Of a DNA stretch of 64,000 nt, positions 11,668 through 26,379 are shown piece by piece. Within the stretch, counting starts at the first letter, position 1. Every line of letters starts with the position of its first letter. A program made the translations under genes and the position numbers. The stretch spans positions 372,001 to 436,000 of the forward strand of contig NW_006917101.1 in the NCBI RefSeq assembly GCF_000516985.1, written 5' to 3'. This stretch comes from Pestalotiopsis fici W106-1. Lineage: Eukaryota > Ascomycota > Sordariomycetes > Amphisphaeriales > Sporocadaceae. The notes under the pieces are model-generated. The model had not been told where the DNA came from. It made no database searches and was given only the letters and a program-made list of their open reading frames with translations.

Positions 11668-14452
11668 CAGCGGTGTTGAATACAGATAGTCAGTTATAAG
11701 CTGTTGGAAAAGTTTCTAGGTAGCGGGGTCCAAGTGAGAGGCGAGGTCTCGGGTCATGTATAATATGCGTTCAGCCTATCTGAAAAGATTCGGCAAAGCA
11801 GCAGATCGATCAGTTTTCCGCCATGGGCCCACTAGAGAGTACCTACTCTTTGCTATCGCGAGATGATATCAATGAACACATTCTTGGGGTCACTTCATAT
11901 GCGGGTCTGTGGACTGGCACCGCTACTGCTCGTACTGCTGTGGCCACTCTGAGTTGGTGTCATATAGGCGGAATCAGGCGGACAAAGTGGTTGCAGTCAA
12001 GTTGTATCCCATGAGTCCAGCCGCTGCTGTGAGGCGTGACGCAGATATGATTTCCGATATTGGATATTGAAAACATGGCCGGCATATCTGGGCGTCTAGA
12101 CTCGAGGACCAGGTACTCACAACAACTCACCATCACCCACTTTCAATGAGACATGGCTGCCGTGGTCCTGCTAAATGCGCTGGGCGGAAAGCCGCAGCCT
12201 GAGGGAGGGAGTATAGCAGTTCGGCGGGACCCCCGGCGCCGATGCCAAGAAAAAGGCCGAATGCAGCTTTGCACCTCCCCAGCTACCAGTCGTTGTTGCG
12301 GACATTGATTGCGACTTACCTAAACCGGCCAGAGAGCCCGCCCAAGCTCAACCCAAGGGTAAAAATATACCGGCGAGTTCCACGCCTTTCGGCAGTGAGC
12401 ATGGGTTCCCCAGACGTGCTACTTTGTAAGACTGACAAAGCATGGTAGCGAAATGCTCGAACTTGATCCAGAAGTTACTCGGCTGCATGGCTGGCAGTAG
12501 AGTTGGGAGGAGGGAAAAGCTGGGCGACCATACAAGTGACGATTATGGTACGGGTACGGTACGGTATGCAACACCAAGATTGGTAAAACCCCAACAGGGT
12601 AAGAAGCAGCCAACTTTCTCATCTGGCTAAATTCTCTGTGATTTAGCCTCCGCATGACACATGACCCAAAACATCTTTGAAGCTCAATCCGGCAGATTCT
12701 TGAGTCGCTGGCTATCCAGATTCGAGCTGAATCAGATGGAAACGAATTAATTGTCTCGAGTAACGACCGCTCGGTTATGTCCAATACGCCCTGCAAACGT
12801 GGCAGCACCATAACGCAATGCAAGCTTATTTTAACTGACTGCCACGATTATAACAATGGCGGCATATCTATTTGCAAATTCTGTGTATCAATAGGTAGGG
12901 ATGCAGGTCTCTCTATCTAGACCTTCCTCTCTATGTCATTACCAACAGTTGTCAGGATTGACTAATCCTTGGCGATGTGTTATATGATACCACCTTCAAC
13001 ACGACATGATAATTGATAACACACTCACTCTATCATTATCACGGCCGAGGCTATGGGCATCGGCTCCGTGCTTTGCAAAGCGCAGTAGTATCCTTGGTAA
13101 TATGTGCTCTCTGTTTGGTGCAACCTTTTTTCAGCTACACTCTACCTGTTCTGTGGGCGGCCTGTGGAGCTTCATCCCAATCATACCGTTGCCTCCCGAT
13201 TCGTTTTCAGCTGCAGGAATTCTCAAAATGATTCCTGTTTTCTCAGATTAATCAGCCAATAGCTGGTGCAGATAAATTGATATATGTGCACAGGGCCGTT
13301 GTCACTTGGGATCCTACTATCGAGCATGAGACTGGTGTAATTACACATGCGAGGGCCGTGGCCCTGTTATCAATTTTCCTCTCAGCGATCAAGGCGGTTT
13401 GAGCACATCATCGCGGCGCCTTACACAGTAAATCTGAGGGGGAAAAAAGAGGGAAAAAAGAAATGAAAGGCCAAGATTAACGCGTCGCAACACAGATGGG
13501 GCTTGCAGTGTCTAGAATTCCTTACAAATACACGCAAATGCTTGGTTTACATGCCTTCAACTTTGCAACCTGCCAATCCTGGGTTCGGGTAGTGACTGAT
13601 ATGATCCCTGGCAGCGTTTCGCCATCATCACCCCTGTCTGACGTGCGTCTGCAACCTTAAATTCTAGAGATCTCGTCAATCTTATCTTTCAGCTTTCAAT
13701 GCTCTACTCGACTGATGGTACAAGGAAGGCGATATTCTCGAGGCAAACAACGGTATTGAGGGGAGTAGATGTCGAGTCCTAGAATCTTCTCATGTCCGGC
13801 AGCAAGAGTCATCTGGATTGCAATTTAGAGCAATCTAGAACATACCAAGGAGCCCCCCCACCGGACTTTGTGACTTTGATGCAACATCCCATACCAATCC
13901 ATCTTCTTACTGGCCACATCCTCCAGTCCTATATCTTGACAACTGTGGCTTGCTTGTTGTGCCTTTGACGGGAGAGGGATGGGTTCACAGCTGCATGCCC
14001 TGGGGCGCATATATGTGTCACGGGCCACGGAAGCTGTGATATTTTGTTCCGTCACCGGAACTGGTTGTGATTTGTGGGATGATTGAATTTCTTGTGCAGG
14101 TATCCGAGCTGCTCGTCTATATCATGGACACATTAGTCCCTGGTGTTGGTAAAGGGTTGACAGGGCGCTGAAACTGCAAAACAGAGAAATAATCTCGCGA
14201 AAGTGACAGATCAAGTCTATCGGATAATCTGACCTAGAGATTGCATCTGCTGAGCACGTTTCCCTGGATGGCGTCAACGCATTGCATAGACCGTAAATGA
14301 CGTCGGCAAGTGTTGCTAAAGGAATACAGAATATATATCAAATCACACAACGCGATTCACCAAGACTCATCCAATAGAAAGATATATAGGTAAATATCTA
14401 GGGAATCACCCATGGAAGACTGGCCTATGAGTGATAAGGTATGGCGATGCCT
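11668..14452. other. Intergenic region upstream of the ferric reductase; no gene seen
   Basis: This contains the presumed ferric reductase promoter and, further right, the 3' side of the dihydroorotate dehydrogenase-like gene. Short open frames at 11823, 12419, 13006 and 13825 carry no recognisable motif. I looked for the ATCWGATAA-type iron-regulator site just upstream of the reductase and did not find a convincing one. Confidence 0.55.
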
Positions 14453-15454
14453 TTACAACTCACCCTTTAGGCCGGTCTCAATCTCTTCAAAGACTTTCAG
14501 TCCCTTCCGTCCCAGAGCAGTACCAACTCCCACAGCACAAGCGCCAACACTCTTCATGCGTTTATACCCCGAAGCATCTTCGACTCCACCAATGCCAATA
14601 ATCTTTACATCCTTGGTCTCGGCAGCTTGATCCAGCATGTTCCGCATCGTGGCGACATTGCCGAGGGCCAAGGGGTGAAGGGCGGCGCCGGCCATGCCGC
14701 CAATACCTGGCCCAGGTAGTTTCGGCCCTCCAGCCTGTGAGTCGATGTCCGAAAGCACCAGACAAGAGCCCAAAGTATTTGTTGCCGTCAGGAAGGTGAC
14801 GGGGCAAGGCGCGCCCTGAGATCGCAGGGCCGCGACAATGGCTTCAAACTGGCCGGCGTGGGTATACGGCGGCGTCTTGAGGCCAAATGGAATCCTCGGG
14901 ATCTCACCACCGGAGATGATCTCCCGCAGCGCTTTCAGATACAGCATCAGCATGTCCCCAGAATAGGCCGGCGGCGGTGCGTTGGGGATATTGGGACAGC
15001 TCAGGTTGATCTCGACCGCCAGAGGCATCTTGACCACCTTGCTGTGGTCCGCAACAAGACGGTAGCATTCCGCCACCTCGTCGGGGGACCCAGTAACGGA
15101 GACGATAATTAGCTTTGTTGAAGGTTCCGACAGATCATCCGATAACGCCTTGATGTAGGATAGGTACTCCCTGAGTAGATAAGGGCTATAGCCAAGGGTG
15201 TTTAGGCTTGATGTTTCCTCGTCCTTGACATTTTTCAAATCCTCGTTGGGTGCGTGTGTCACGGTGTCAAAAAACGTGTATTGATGAACAGCGGCATCAT
15301 GCTTGAAGCCATTTAAAAGAGCGGTCCGCGTCGTGATTGCGCCAAGTGAGGGGCACTTGAATAATGCCTCCAAGTCACGATGTGTCGTTGCCCACGGGTT
15401 GGCCGAGTTTAACAGTGGCGGGTTGATCTCGATGCCAGGTACTTCCGAATCCAT
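14453..15454 (-). CDS. Class 1A dihydroorotate dehydrogenase-like flavoprotein
   Basis: A single exon encodes 333 aa, close to the roughly 310-330 aa of class 1A enzymes. Family signatures, in order, are: the active-site loop EINLSCPN with the class 1 catalytic-base Cys at 153; a lysine in FGLKTPPY (K193); TATNTLGS with N226; GPGIGGMAGAALHPLAL; and the FMN-phosphate strand IIGIGGVEDASGY. Class 1A enzymes are soluble and oxidise dihydroorotate to orotate with fumarate, as yeast Ura1 does. Filamentous ascomycetes normally make pyrimidines with a mitochondrial class 2 enzyme, so this copy may be a paralogue with another substrate. The segment usually reading TKS/TKT, whose Lys contacts FMN, reads TTR here (about residues 41-43). 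The start codon lies about 100 bp from the first retrotransposon LTR, so its promoter sits against or inside the repeat block. Confidence 0.82.
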   Translation of the reverse strand: MDSEVPGIEINPPLLNSANPWATTHRDLEALFKCPSLGAITTRTALLNGFKHDAAVHQYTFFDTVTHAPNEDLKNVKDEETSSLNTLGYSPYLLREYLSYIKALSDDLSEPSTKLIIVSVTGSPDEVAECYRLVADHSKVVKMPLAVEINLSCPNIPNAPPPAYSGDMLMLYLKALREIISGGEIPRIPFGLKTPPYTHAGQFEAIVAALRSQGAPCPVTFLTATNTLGSCLVLSDIDSQAGGPKLPGPGIGGMAGAALHPLALGNVATMRNMLDQAAETKDVKIIGIGGVEDASGYKRMKSVGACAVGVGTALGRKGLKVFEEIETGLKGEL

Positions 15455-15551
15455 CTTTTAAATATCAAATTGTATAATTCTGGGTTGAAAAATGATGCCG
15501 TAAAATGGTAAGCAGTCTTAAATGCCTAAGTACATTTGCAAAGTACCTAAG
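15455..15551. other. Short promoter segment ending in the element A target duplication
   Basis: Only about 95 bp separate the dihydroorotate dehydrogenase-like start codon from element A. The last five bases, CTAAG (15547-15551), recur exactly at 28911-28915 on the far side of the element. Confidence 0.75.
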
Positions 15552-15784
15552 TGTCAGATGGTGGATTATGGTTCCCATATACTGGGGTATACTTGAGCAC
15601 ACGGGTCAACCCTATGGTATTTAGATAGATATACGGGACCTCCCGGGGATTAGCCGGGGCCACCCAAATAAGCGTATATTTTATCAAAACTAAAAAGCGC
15701 AAAATATAAATTAATATATTATATAATTAATATTTATATTAGATTAGTTTAAACTTTAATAAAAAAGCATTATTTTAATTAATA
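15552..15784 (+). repeat. Element A 5' LTR (233 bp)
   Basis: It starts TGTCAGATGG and ends ATTAATA (TG...CA with the final CA mutated). The first 120 bp are almost free of RIP changes; from about 15671 onward the sequence turns strongly A+T-rich. It aligns base for base with the reconstructed 3' LTR. Confidence 0.9.
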
Positions 15785-18700
15785 ATTAAAAATTTTAATA
15801 TTTCCGCCGAAGCTATAAAAATAATAATTACGAAAAAAGCCGGAATCGGCCTAACGGCATCGTTAAAAATAACTTCCGATTAAAATAATTAGAAATATAC
15901 GTTTTAAATTTAGGCATAAATTACCGGATTAATTAATTATTTTAAAAATAAAACGATTTTAATTAAAACCTTAATTAAACCGGATATAAAAAAAACCAAA
16001 TATATAAAAACCGCGGTAGCGATTTTTAAAGCTATAAACGAAAGCAACGATCCGAATATTTAAAATAAAAAAAACGGGAAATAAATAATAACGGATTTTA
16101 TTAAAAAAAATTAGAAATCGTTTAATTTTAATTATAATTATTATAAAATAAAAAAGGTTATATACGCTAAATAATATACGGTAATTAAAAAAATTATAAA
16201 ATAAATAATTATTACGATTTTTTTAAATTTTTTTTTACGTATTATTTAATTAATAAGCCTTTATATAAATAATACGAAAATTTAAAGGCTCGCTATAGCA
16301 AATTAGCTATAAATAATAAAAAAAAAGCAAAAAAATAATATTTAAAAGTTTTTAAATTTCCGAAAATATTAAAAAAAACTACTAATTAAATTAATAAATA
16401 AAAAATAATTATAGCGAAAGCTTAGGCAAAATAAATAATTAAAATATAAAATAATTCGGTTTAAATTATAAATTTTTTAAATATAATTATTTTAATTATA
16501 TTATAATAGGCCGCTTTTTATTAAATTTATAAAAAATAAAATATTTTAAATAGGAATTTAAAATATTAGGTAATAAATAATAATTTCCGTAAAAGCTTAA
16601 GCATTTAATAGCCGATTAGGCTAAAAATTAAAAAAAGCGCTTTTATAATTTACGCTAATAAAGCTAAAAAATAGCTTTAAAACGGATAAAATAAAAACGC
16701 TTATTTTATTAAAAATTAAATATTTTCCCGATTAAATACGGCTAATTTATATAAAGGAAAAAATAAACGAATTATTTATAATAAAAAGCAAAAAGATATT
16801 AAATACCTTATTTATTATTTTTTTTATGCTTTTAATTTATATTTTTACGTATTCCTAAAAAAAGCCTATTTAAATTTCGTTTTTAAAAATAAAATATAAA
16901 TACGAATAAATAAAGCTTTTAAAAATTTTTTTAACCTATAAAAATAAATTCGTAATATAAAAAGGATTAAAACCAGCCGAATTAATATATTACGAATAAC
17001 TAAAAAAAAATCGCTTTTAATTAATATAAATTAATAAAACGGACGATTAATAATAAACGTATAAAGCAATTTTATAGCATTTATAAAAAACTATTTTTTA
17101 CGTTATTTAATTATTTTAAATTTAGCGATAACGATTTTAATTATAAATATAAAAAAAAGGCTTATTAATTATAAATAAGCTTTTAATTACAATTTTATCT
17201 AATTAAGCGATCGGAAATTATTTATTTATAAATATAATATAATAACTATATAACTTGGATTTAAAATATTATTATTAAATAATATAGCTTATTATTTTAA
17301 GCTATTAATTATATTAATATTATTCCGTTAATTATAAAGATAAAAATATTATTAAATTAATAAAAACGATTTTATAATATTACGCAAAAAAAATAAATTT
17401 TTAATTAATATATTTTAAAACCGATACGGATAATACGTCCTCGAATATAAACCTTACGAATTACCTTTAGCGTTATTTGCTATTTACCGGAAAAAATATA
17501 TAATATAAATAAAAAAGCTATTATTAACTAAAAAAATTATATAATAATATTATAAAATAAAATATTTAGGCCCGGTAGTTTTCGAATACTTTATTTATTT
17601 ATTTTAAGGGGTAAAAATTAAAGGACTAATTATAATAAAATATAAAACCTATATATTTGCAAAAATTACGCGTTAATTACGGCGAACGCTACGGTTAATT
17701 AACGAAAATTATAGCGAACGATTAGCTATAAATTTTTATAATTATATTAAAAAGATCGAAAATTATATATCCTAAATATTAATTATTTATCGGTAAACGG
17801 AATATATATAAAATTATTATTTTACGGAAAAAATTACGGTTATATTAATTAACGCTTTCCGATTATTTTTAGGTATAATAAAAACCTAATATAATATTAA
17901 AATTAAAATTATCGAATACGATAACGAAATTATAAAAATTAAATAAATAATAAAAAAATACCTCGAAAATAAATATATTAAATTTAAACCTTTAGTATTA
18001 TATATATAAGCCTAAAATAAAACTGCTAAACGTTTAAAAGGTATAATTAAAAAAAAAACGGATAATACGCATTAGCGTAAAACTCCTTTATTAATTTTAG
18101 CCCGAAATTAGCAAAACCGCGGTATATTTATATAATTATACGCCGAATTATAATTCTTAATAATATATATTATATATAAAATTTTATAAAATAATTGCGA
18201 AAGCAAAAAAAAATTCTAAATTTAAGCTATAAGCCTAATTAAATTTATTTTAAAATATTCGGATATAAAGCGTATATAATAACGCTAACGGTATAATAAA
18301 AATTTAGCCGTTTATAGCGATTAATATTTAAAGCATAAATAAAATACCTAATCGGATATAAATTATTTAATATTTATAAAGTTTAGATTTTTAATTAAAA
18401 TAAATTAATTAATACGAAAAATATAATTATAAACGAAAAAAAATTATATAACGGAAAATAAAATATATTTAAAAACGAATTTTTAAATATTAATATTTAG
18501 CTTATCGCCGATTTCGTAATTAATTATATAATATTTAAAAACGAAATTTTATAAAAATTAAAAAATAAAAATACCGCCGCAAAAAATATTTTATTAAATA
18601 ATAATTAAAACGATTAAAAGGAAAATAGTAATTAAAAAAATAAAAAAATAGCGCTAAATAAAAAAAATAAATAATACCCTTTTATTACCGCAAAATTTAC

Positions 18701-20582
18701 CTTTTAAATTTTATTATAAATATTTTTATTAATTTTATTAATATATAATATAAAAGCGATTACGATTAAAAATACGGCGTTATTAAAAAAAGGACCTAAA
18801 ATAATTTTATAATAAATAGCTTTTTTAATTAATTATAAAGCCGTTTTTAAAATAAAATAAAGCAATAATTAAAATAATAAAGCGAAGTTAAAACGCTTTT
18901 TTTATTAAAAAATAAAAATTTATAAAGCGGAAATCCTAATTTTTTTTAAATAATATTATAAATTATATTATTATCCGTTTAGCAAATTATTTTTTTTTAA
19001 ATAAAAGCTAATTATTTATAAAATTATAAAAAATATATAATTTTAGACCGAAATTAATAAAAAGGATTTATAAATAAAAAGCAAATAGATTTTTAATTAT
19101 ATATAAGTATATATATATAAATTCGATAAATATAAAAAATTTTAAAAATATAAAGTAAAATTCGTCGTTTACGGTAATTAATAAGCGAAATCCTAAAATT
19201 AGGAAATTTACGCGGCTATATTAGCTAAAAAATTATTTCGCACCTTAATCGCGATTATAGCGAAATTCGATTTTAAATTAATATAATATAACGTAGTAAA
19301 CGCGTTTATATACGCTTTTATTAATTAAAATATATTTATAAAAATACCGGATAAATATCGAAAAAAAAACGCTATATTATTATTAAATAAAGCATTTTAT
19401 AAATTACGAATATTACTGTTATTATAGCAAAAAAAATTTATAAAAACTTTAACCGAAATCGGTTATACCTAAATATTATATAAATTTTGCGTATTTATTA
19501 AAAAAAAAATGCTAATTTTTTTTACGTTAACGATATAATTATTGTATATAGGAATAAAGATAAAAAAGCTATTAATTATTTAATATAATATTTTATAAAA
19601 AAATATAAAATTAATAATAATAAGCTAATATAATAATTCCTTAAAATAAAAATAATTAAAAATTATATATTTAAAATAATCTAATTTTTTTTAAAAGGCT
19701 TATTTTAAAAAAAATCGCTAAATTTGCAAATAAAAAAAAATTTATATAACGCTAATAAATTGCGAAAAATTTATATTTCGATTAATTATAGCGTTTCCTT
19801 ACGAAATATAAAAATATTAAAAAAAATCGGATTATTGCTATTTACGGTTATATTTATAAAATTAAATATTGTATTCGTAATAGCTAAACTAATTTAATTT
19901 TTTAATAATTTAAATTAAATATATTAAAAAGCTATTAATTAAGCTTTAATTTATTTAATTAGTATTAAAAAATTTTCGCTTAAAATTGGAAAATCCTTTA
20001 ATTTAATAGTTATTAATAACGTATTATTTGCTAATAATAGTATCGATCGCAAAAATACCTAAGTATTCGCTATAAAGCTATTCGGAAAATTAATTAATTA
20101 GCGATTAAATAAATAAAATATAATTATTATTTTTATTATAAAAGCTAAATTATTTATTTTAGTGTAAATTGCTAAAAAAATATTATTCGTTAGCCGATTA
20201 TTAAAAGAATTATCGATATAGCTAAATAATAATATTATTATTATTAAATATAATAATAAGTAAATTATTAATTTAATTAACGCCGAAATCGCGTTATTAA
20301 AAATAAAACTCCGTTATATAAATATTTATAATTATTAGTTACGATAAAAAGCCTAAAAAGGAAGGGTTAAAGTTATTTATAAACCTTTAAGTAAAATAAT
20401 AGCAAATGGATTAACGAAAAATTTATTAATAGGCAAATAGCAAAATTTTTTATAATAGATAAAATTTAACGTTACCTATCGTAATTAAAACGAATAGCCC
20501 TAAAAAAAGCTATATCTTGCTAATTAGCAATTTTAATTTAAATATAGCTAAATTTACGATAAATCGTAGATTTAAGGGGGTA

Positions 20583-20627
20583 TATTAAATAGTAAATTAT
20601 AATTCCTATATATTAAGGTATGCTTAA
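20583..20627 (+). repeat. Element A 3' LTR, first part (45 bp)
   Basis: It matches the first 45 bp of the 5' LTR at 15552, allowing C-to-T and G-to-A changes. It stops at CTTAA (20623-20627), the left copy of the element B target duplication. Confidence 0.88.
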
Positions 20628-20848
20628 TATAACGGGATATTCACTCCATATATTTATAATTCTTAAAGGGATCTTTAAATTAGACTAATTAAGCTTTATA
20701 AAAGCTTTTAAATAAATATATAGATACAACCTACCTTTTATTTTATTTATATAAAATTAAACTATTTTTAATTATTTATTTATGCCTATATACCGCTTTT
20801 ATTAAATAATATCGAAACCTTAGATTATAAGCTTTTTTAATTATTATA
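20628..20848 (+). repeat. Element B 5' LTR (221 bp)
   Basis: It starts TATAACGGGATATT (TG mutated to TA) and ends TATTATA. It is strongly RIP-mutated compared with its partner at 28497-28717. Confidence 0.88.
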
Positions 20849-23800
20849 ATTATAAATTCGGTATATATATAGCTAAGCTATTATTAAATTTTCCGTATAT
20901 TTATATTACTTAATAGGATATTAGCGGAATTTAATTTTTAAAACCTAATTTTTAAGTTTCCGATTAATATTTTAAATTCGATTCTTAAAATTAAAATATT
21001 AGAAACCCCGTTTTTTTATAAAAAATATTATTTTACGCGAGCTTCGATACCTAAAACTATACGGTTAAAATTAAGCTTATTTACTAAAAAAACTAAATAA
21101 CTTAGTTTTTATAATACCGGTTTTTTTCGGAATAAAATACTATTTAGGATTATATTAATTTTAAATCGATAAAATTATAGCTATAAGTTAAATAGCCCTT
21201 TTTAATGGAAATTTATAAATTTAAGCTTTAATATTAATTCGAAAATAATTTAATTTAACAGATTTCCGACTAAAATAAAAAGAATTTAAATACTAAAAAA
21301 AATAAATTTATTTTTTCCGAGCTCCTTTGCTAAAAAAAGCTTTTTAAAGGATATTTTTAAAAATTTAAAACCTAAGCGTTTAATTTCGAAAAAAAATTCG
21401 TTATTTAACGGTATATTAATAAGCTTAAAAAATAAATATAAAATTTTATAAATATTAAGCTTTAAATTATTATATTTATAAAAGCTTTAAATTAAAATAA
21501 TTATATTATTCGGAATTTTTGCTATATATTTTAAAATTTAATAGCCTTAACCGAAAAAAGTCTTTTAAAATAGGTTTTTAAGGAATATAAAAACGTATTT
21601 ATTAAAGCTAATCGAATTTAAAACCTTATTATTTAGCACCGAAAATAATATAAAAAATTCGAATTAGCGCGCCGTTATAAATCGGAAATAATAATCGGTT
21701 TTTTCGTTATAAATAATTTTTTAGACGCCGTTAACGATAAAATCCTTTTAAAATAGAGAATATCGATTAAAAGGAAAATTAACAAATAATTATATTCCGA
21801 GGATTTTACGCTTTTAAAGCTAGGAAATATGCTTTAGAAAAATTTGCATTTAAAAAATAAAATTAGCCGATTTTAGTAACAGGTTTTCGCCGCTTTTAAC
21901 GCCGATAGCTTTAGCTTTAAGGCTTTTAATTTAGGAAGCTCCGGAAACCCCGATAAAAATATTATATATTTATATCGAGCTTTTAAAAAAGCTATTTACC
22001 GATAGCCTTTAAAATAATATTTTATTTTAAAATATGCGTTTACGGGATTTATTAAACGTATTATTTAAATATTAAATAATAAAGCTATAAAAAAAATTCG
22101 AGCTTAAATTAAATATAATAAATATAAAACTTTAAAAAGTAACCTAAAAAAAAAGCTAGATTAAAAACTAAAAATCTAGAGTTATAAATTAATAAAGTCC
22201 GTTTAAAACCTTTAATCCCTAGCTTACCGGCAATTTTAATATTATAATTATAAATTTTTATATTATCGGTTTAAATAATTAATTAACGGTATATTTTATT
22301 ATTTAATTTAAATACTTTTTATACGAAAATACCCTTTTAAATAATTATAGCTTAGTTTATATTATTAATAATATTAAATTATTTATTTTAGGCTTTTTTA
22401 GGCTTAATAAAACCGGATTTATAGTCGAAATTAGAATTTTAGCTTTACTTATTAAAAGATACGGAACTAAAATTATTAAAAACGTGCTTAAAGGCTTTAA
22501 TAGTTAAATTATAACTTTAATTTTAATTAATATAGCCTATATTCCTGGTTTTTATTATAATATTATATTGGAAATTAGATTAAAAAAAAAGGCGTTTAAA
22601 AGTATAATTTTAATATTATTTTTAGAATTAATAATTTAAAATAAAATTAGGTAATTATTAGATTTATAAAAAAGTATAACCTAATATTTTTTTAATATAT
22701 TAAATTTATTATTTACCTTTTTAAAATTTTTTCCGAAGTAAATATAAGCTTTTATTATTTAATAGTTTTTAAGCGTATTAGCTACTAAAAATTATAACGG
22801 TTAAAAAATTATATTAAACCTAAAATTAGTAACGAAAAATTTTAGTATTTATATTCCGGATATTTAAAAGCAAATATATTCCGAAACCTGGTATATTAAG
22901 CGAGAAATATTAAAATTTAAAAAATACGATAACTCGATTACGAGGTATGCGCTCGAATTTTAATAAATTAAATAATTTCTAAAAAAACTTAAAAATACTA
23001 GTTTATAAAACCTTTTTATTAAGTTTTAATTAATATAATTTATTACTTAAAAGCTTTAAATAAGTCTTTTAAAGCGCTTATTTTTAAAAAAAAAATAATT
23101 TAAAAAATATTTTAAATATTTGCTATAATTAAAAGGAGCTTTAAAAATTATTTTTATAATTTAAGATTTTATTATAATAATAAAAAAAATAATATAAATT
23201 AAACGTTTTTATATTATTTTTCGACGGAAAAAGCTTTTTAATATTATATTAAAGAAAAAAAAATTTCGAATACTAAATATAACGGAAAGGTATCGAGCTA
23301 AAAATTAACGCTTTTTATATTTATAAACTTTATAAAAGCATTAAAAAGGCTAATAAAAAAATTAAATAAAAAACCGTAAAAATGCTTTAATCGGCTAATT
23401 TTTTTAAATTTTTATAAAGAAAAGCTTTTAAAGCCGCTATATATTTATATAATATAAGCCTATTTTAATTAAATAGCTTTAAATCCTTAAACGAAACCTT
23501 AGATTTCTAATTTTAGGGATATTTTCGATAATATATACCAAAATTAACTAAAGCTTTAACCGATAATTTACGGTTTAATTAGAACTTAATATACGCATAT
23601 AAGTGCGCGTATTATTTTTTAATTAAAAATTAAAAACGAAACCTAAAGTTAACCCGATAAAAAACCGAATATAAAACTTATTTAGGCTATTTAATAAATT
23701 ATTATATAAATAACTTTTTTCGAATTTAGGTTTTAAGCATAAAAAATATAATTATAATACGTAATATTAAATTTAATAAAATACGGTTTTATAAAGGAAA

Positions 23801-26379
23801 TATCCGGGGAAAAAAGCTTGCTATTTAATAATATAAGCGCGATAATATTATTTAAAAAATCGAAATTAGCAAGCTAAGCTATATTAAAAACGATTTATTC
23901 GCTAAATTAAATTTATAAAATATATATAATAATTAATAGATTTTATACGATTTAGGAAGTAAAAAGGCTAAAAATACGGTTTTTAATAGCCTAATATAAA
24001 TCGTTAAATAGCTTAAAAATAACGAAAAAACTAGCTATCCCGACGATTAAAAATCGAATATTTATTTAAATATTTTTTTAAAAGCTATTAAAGCTTTTAA
24101 ACTAAAAATATATATAAGATTATTATTTTTAAAAATAACGCCTAAATTTTAAATTATAACCGGATTAGCTAATTAAAGTTATAAAAATGCTTTATTATAA
24201 AGCATAAAAAATAAGCTTTAAAACTTTTACCGTAAAATATATTTAAATAAATAAAATAAAATAAAAAAAGCTTATTAAAATATAATAAAAAATATAAAAT
24301 TTTTAAAAATAATAAATAAAAACTTTAAAAAAAATTAATTTATAAACGCTTCCGAATATTAAAACAAAACTAATATTAAAATTTATATTAATATTTCTAA
24401 AATAAAGATTTTAATTAAATTTATTAATTTAAAAAAAACGTTTTTACCGATAATTAAAGGTAAACTTAAAAAAAACTCGAAAAAATCGATTATTAGCGAT
24501 AAATTATTATAAAGGTCGATTAAGGAAAAAAAAGCTTTAAATAAATATTAAAAAATATTCGCGATTTTCGATTTAAATTTATTTTAATTAAAATTTCTAA
24601 ATTTAATATTTTAGGCTTTTTAAAAAACCGATTTTAAAAAATATAAAATTTTATATTATATAATAGCTATAATAATACTAAATTATAAATTTAAGCGGTT
24701 AAAATTAAATTTAATAATCGAAATTGCTTTAAATAAAAAAAGAATTCGGAATATTAAAAAGAATTTTTTTTAACCCTAAAAAAAATATACTATAATAAAA
24801 TTTTAGCTTTTTTAAAACGGTTTTTTAATTTTTAGAATTATAAATTCCGAAATAATTTTTTTTAAATAATATATTTAAAGCTGCGAATTTTTATTTTTAA
24901 AAAAATTTAAAAAAAACAAAAACGAAAAAAAAATTTAAAAAACTAATCCTATTTATATAAATTTAAACATATAAATTCGACGAAAATAATTATTTTACTA
25001 AATTTAAAACTTAATTAATAGCAAAAAAAAATTTATAAAAAAAATTTATTAAATAAATTTATACTTCGATTTTAGCTATAAAATCGTTTAAAATTATAAT
25101 AGCGGTAGCTATAAAATTCGATTTTAAATATAAATAATATAATATAATAAAAGCGTTTTTAAACGCTTTTAAAAGGAATTTAAAATTAGTATATTATAAG
25201 CTTTTTAAAGGATTTAAAATAATTAAAAAATGCTTAAAACTTTAAAAGGTATTATACGGGTTAAAAGATTTGCTATTACTTTAATATTAGGAATTTAGCA
25301 GTATTTTAGCTTAATTAAATATAAAGGCGTTACCGGAAAAACCGTATTTATTTTATAATTTAAATAAAACGGTATTTATAGTTTTTTACGTAAACGATAT
25401 TTTTATTTTATATCGAAAGGAATATAAGGACGTGGAAAAAAAGCTTTTCGATTAAATTAAAGGGAAATACGAACTTAAATTAAAAAAAGACATAACTTGG
25501 TTTTTTAGTATCCGTATTAAAAAAAATAAAACTAAAAAAATATTATTTTTTTTATATAACGCTTATATCGAAAAAATTTACGCTAAATTTAGGGTAAATA
25601 ATAATTTTTATATTTTAGTAATACCGATTTTATACGAATTAATATTAAAATATATTAAAAGCGTTTTAAAATAAAAAATTAAAAAATATTAAAAGCTTAT
25701 CGAATATATTTTATATATAGCTATTATTATCCGATTAAATATAGCTTTTTTAGCTATTTTGCTTTTATACTTTTTTATAAATCCCGGATTTTTATATTTT
25801 AAATACGGATTTTAGGTTTTAAAATATTTATACGGAATTAAATATTTAAAAATTTAATATAAAAAAAATAAAAAAGCCCAAATTTTAACGATAGCTAATA
25901 ATATTTTATTCGCTAATAACCCTAAATTAAAACGTAGCTTTTAAAAATATATTATTAAGCTTTTCGGTAATTTAATAATATAAAAAACTTTAAAATAAGC
26001 GATAGTTTTAATTAATATTATAAAAACTAAACTTTTTACCTTTTTAAAAATAAGCAAAAAAAATATAACATTTTAACGCTTTTATAAAAATATTTAGCTT
26101 TAATTTAAAAAAGCTTAGAATATTTATTATAATAACTAATAAATAATTTAATTAGTTATTTATAAAACTTTATAAGTTATTATTAAGCTTAAATATATTA
26201 ATTTAAATAATATATAATTTAAATAAAAATATATAAAAGGTATTTTTATTATTATATACCTAAGCACCGAATATATATTAATAAATAAGCTTATAAAAAT
26301 ATTATTAAAATAAAAATTTAAATAATTTATTATATATTTAAATTTAAAAATTATAGTATTAAAGGTAAAATAAACTATT

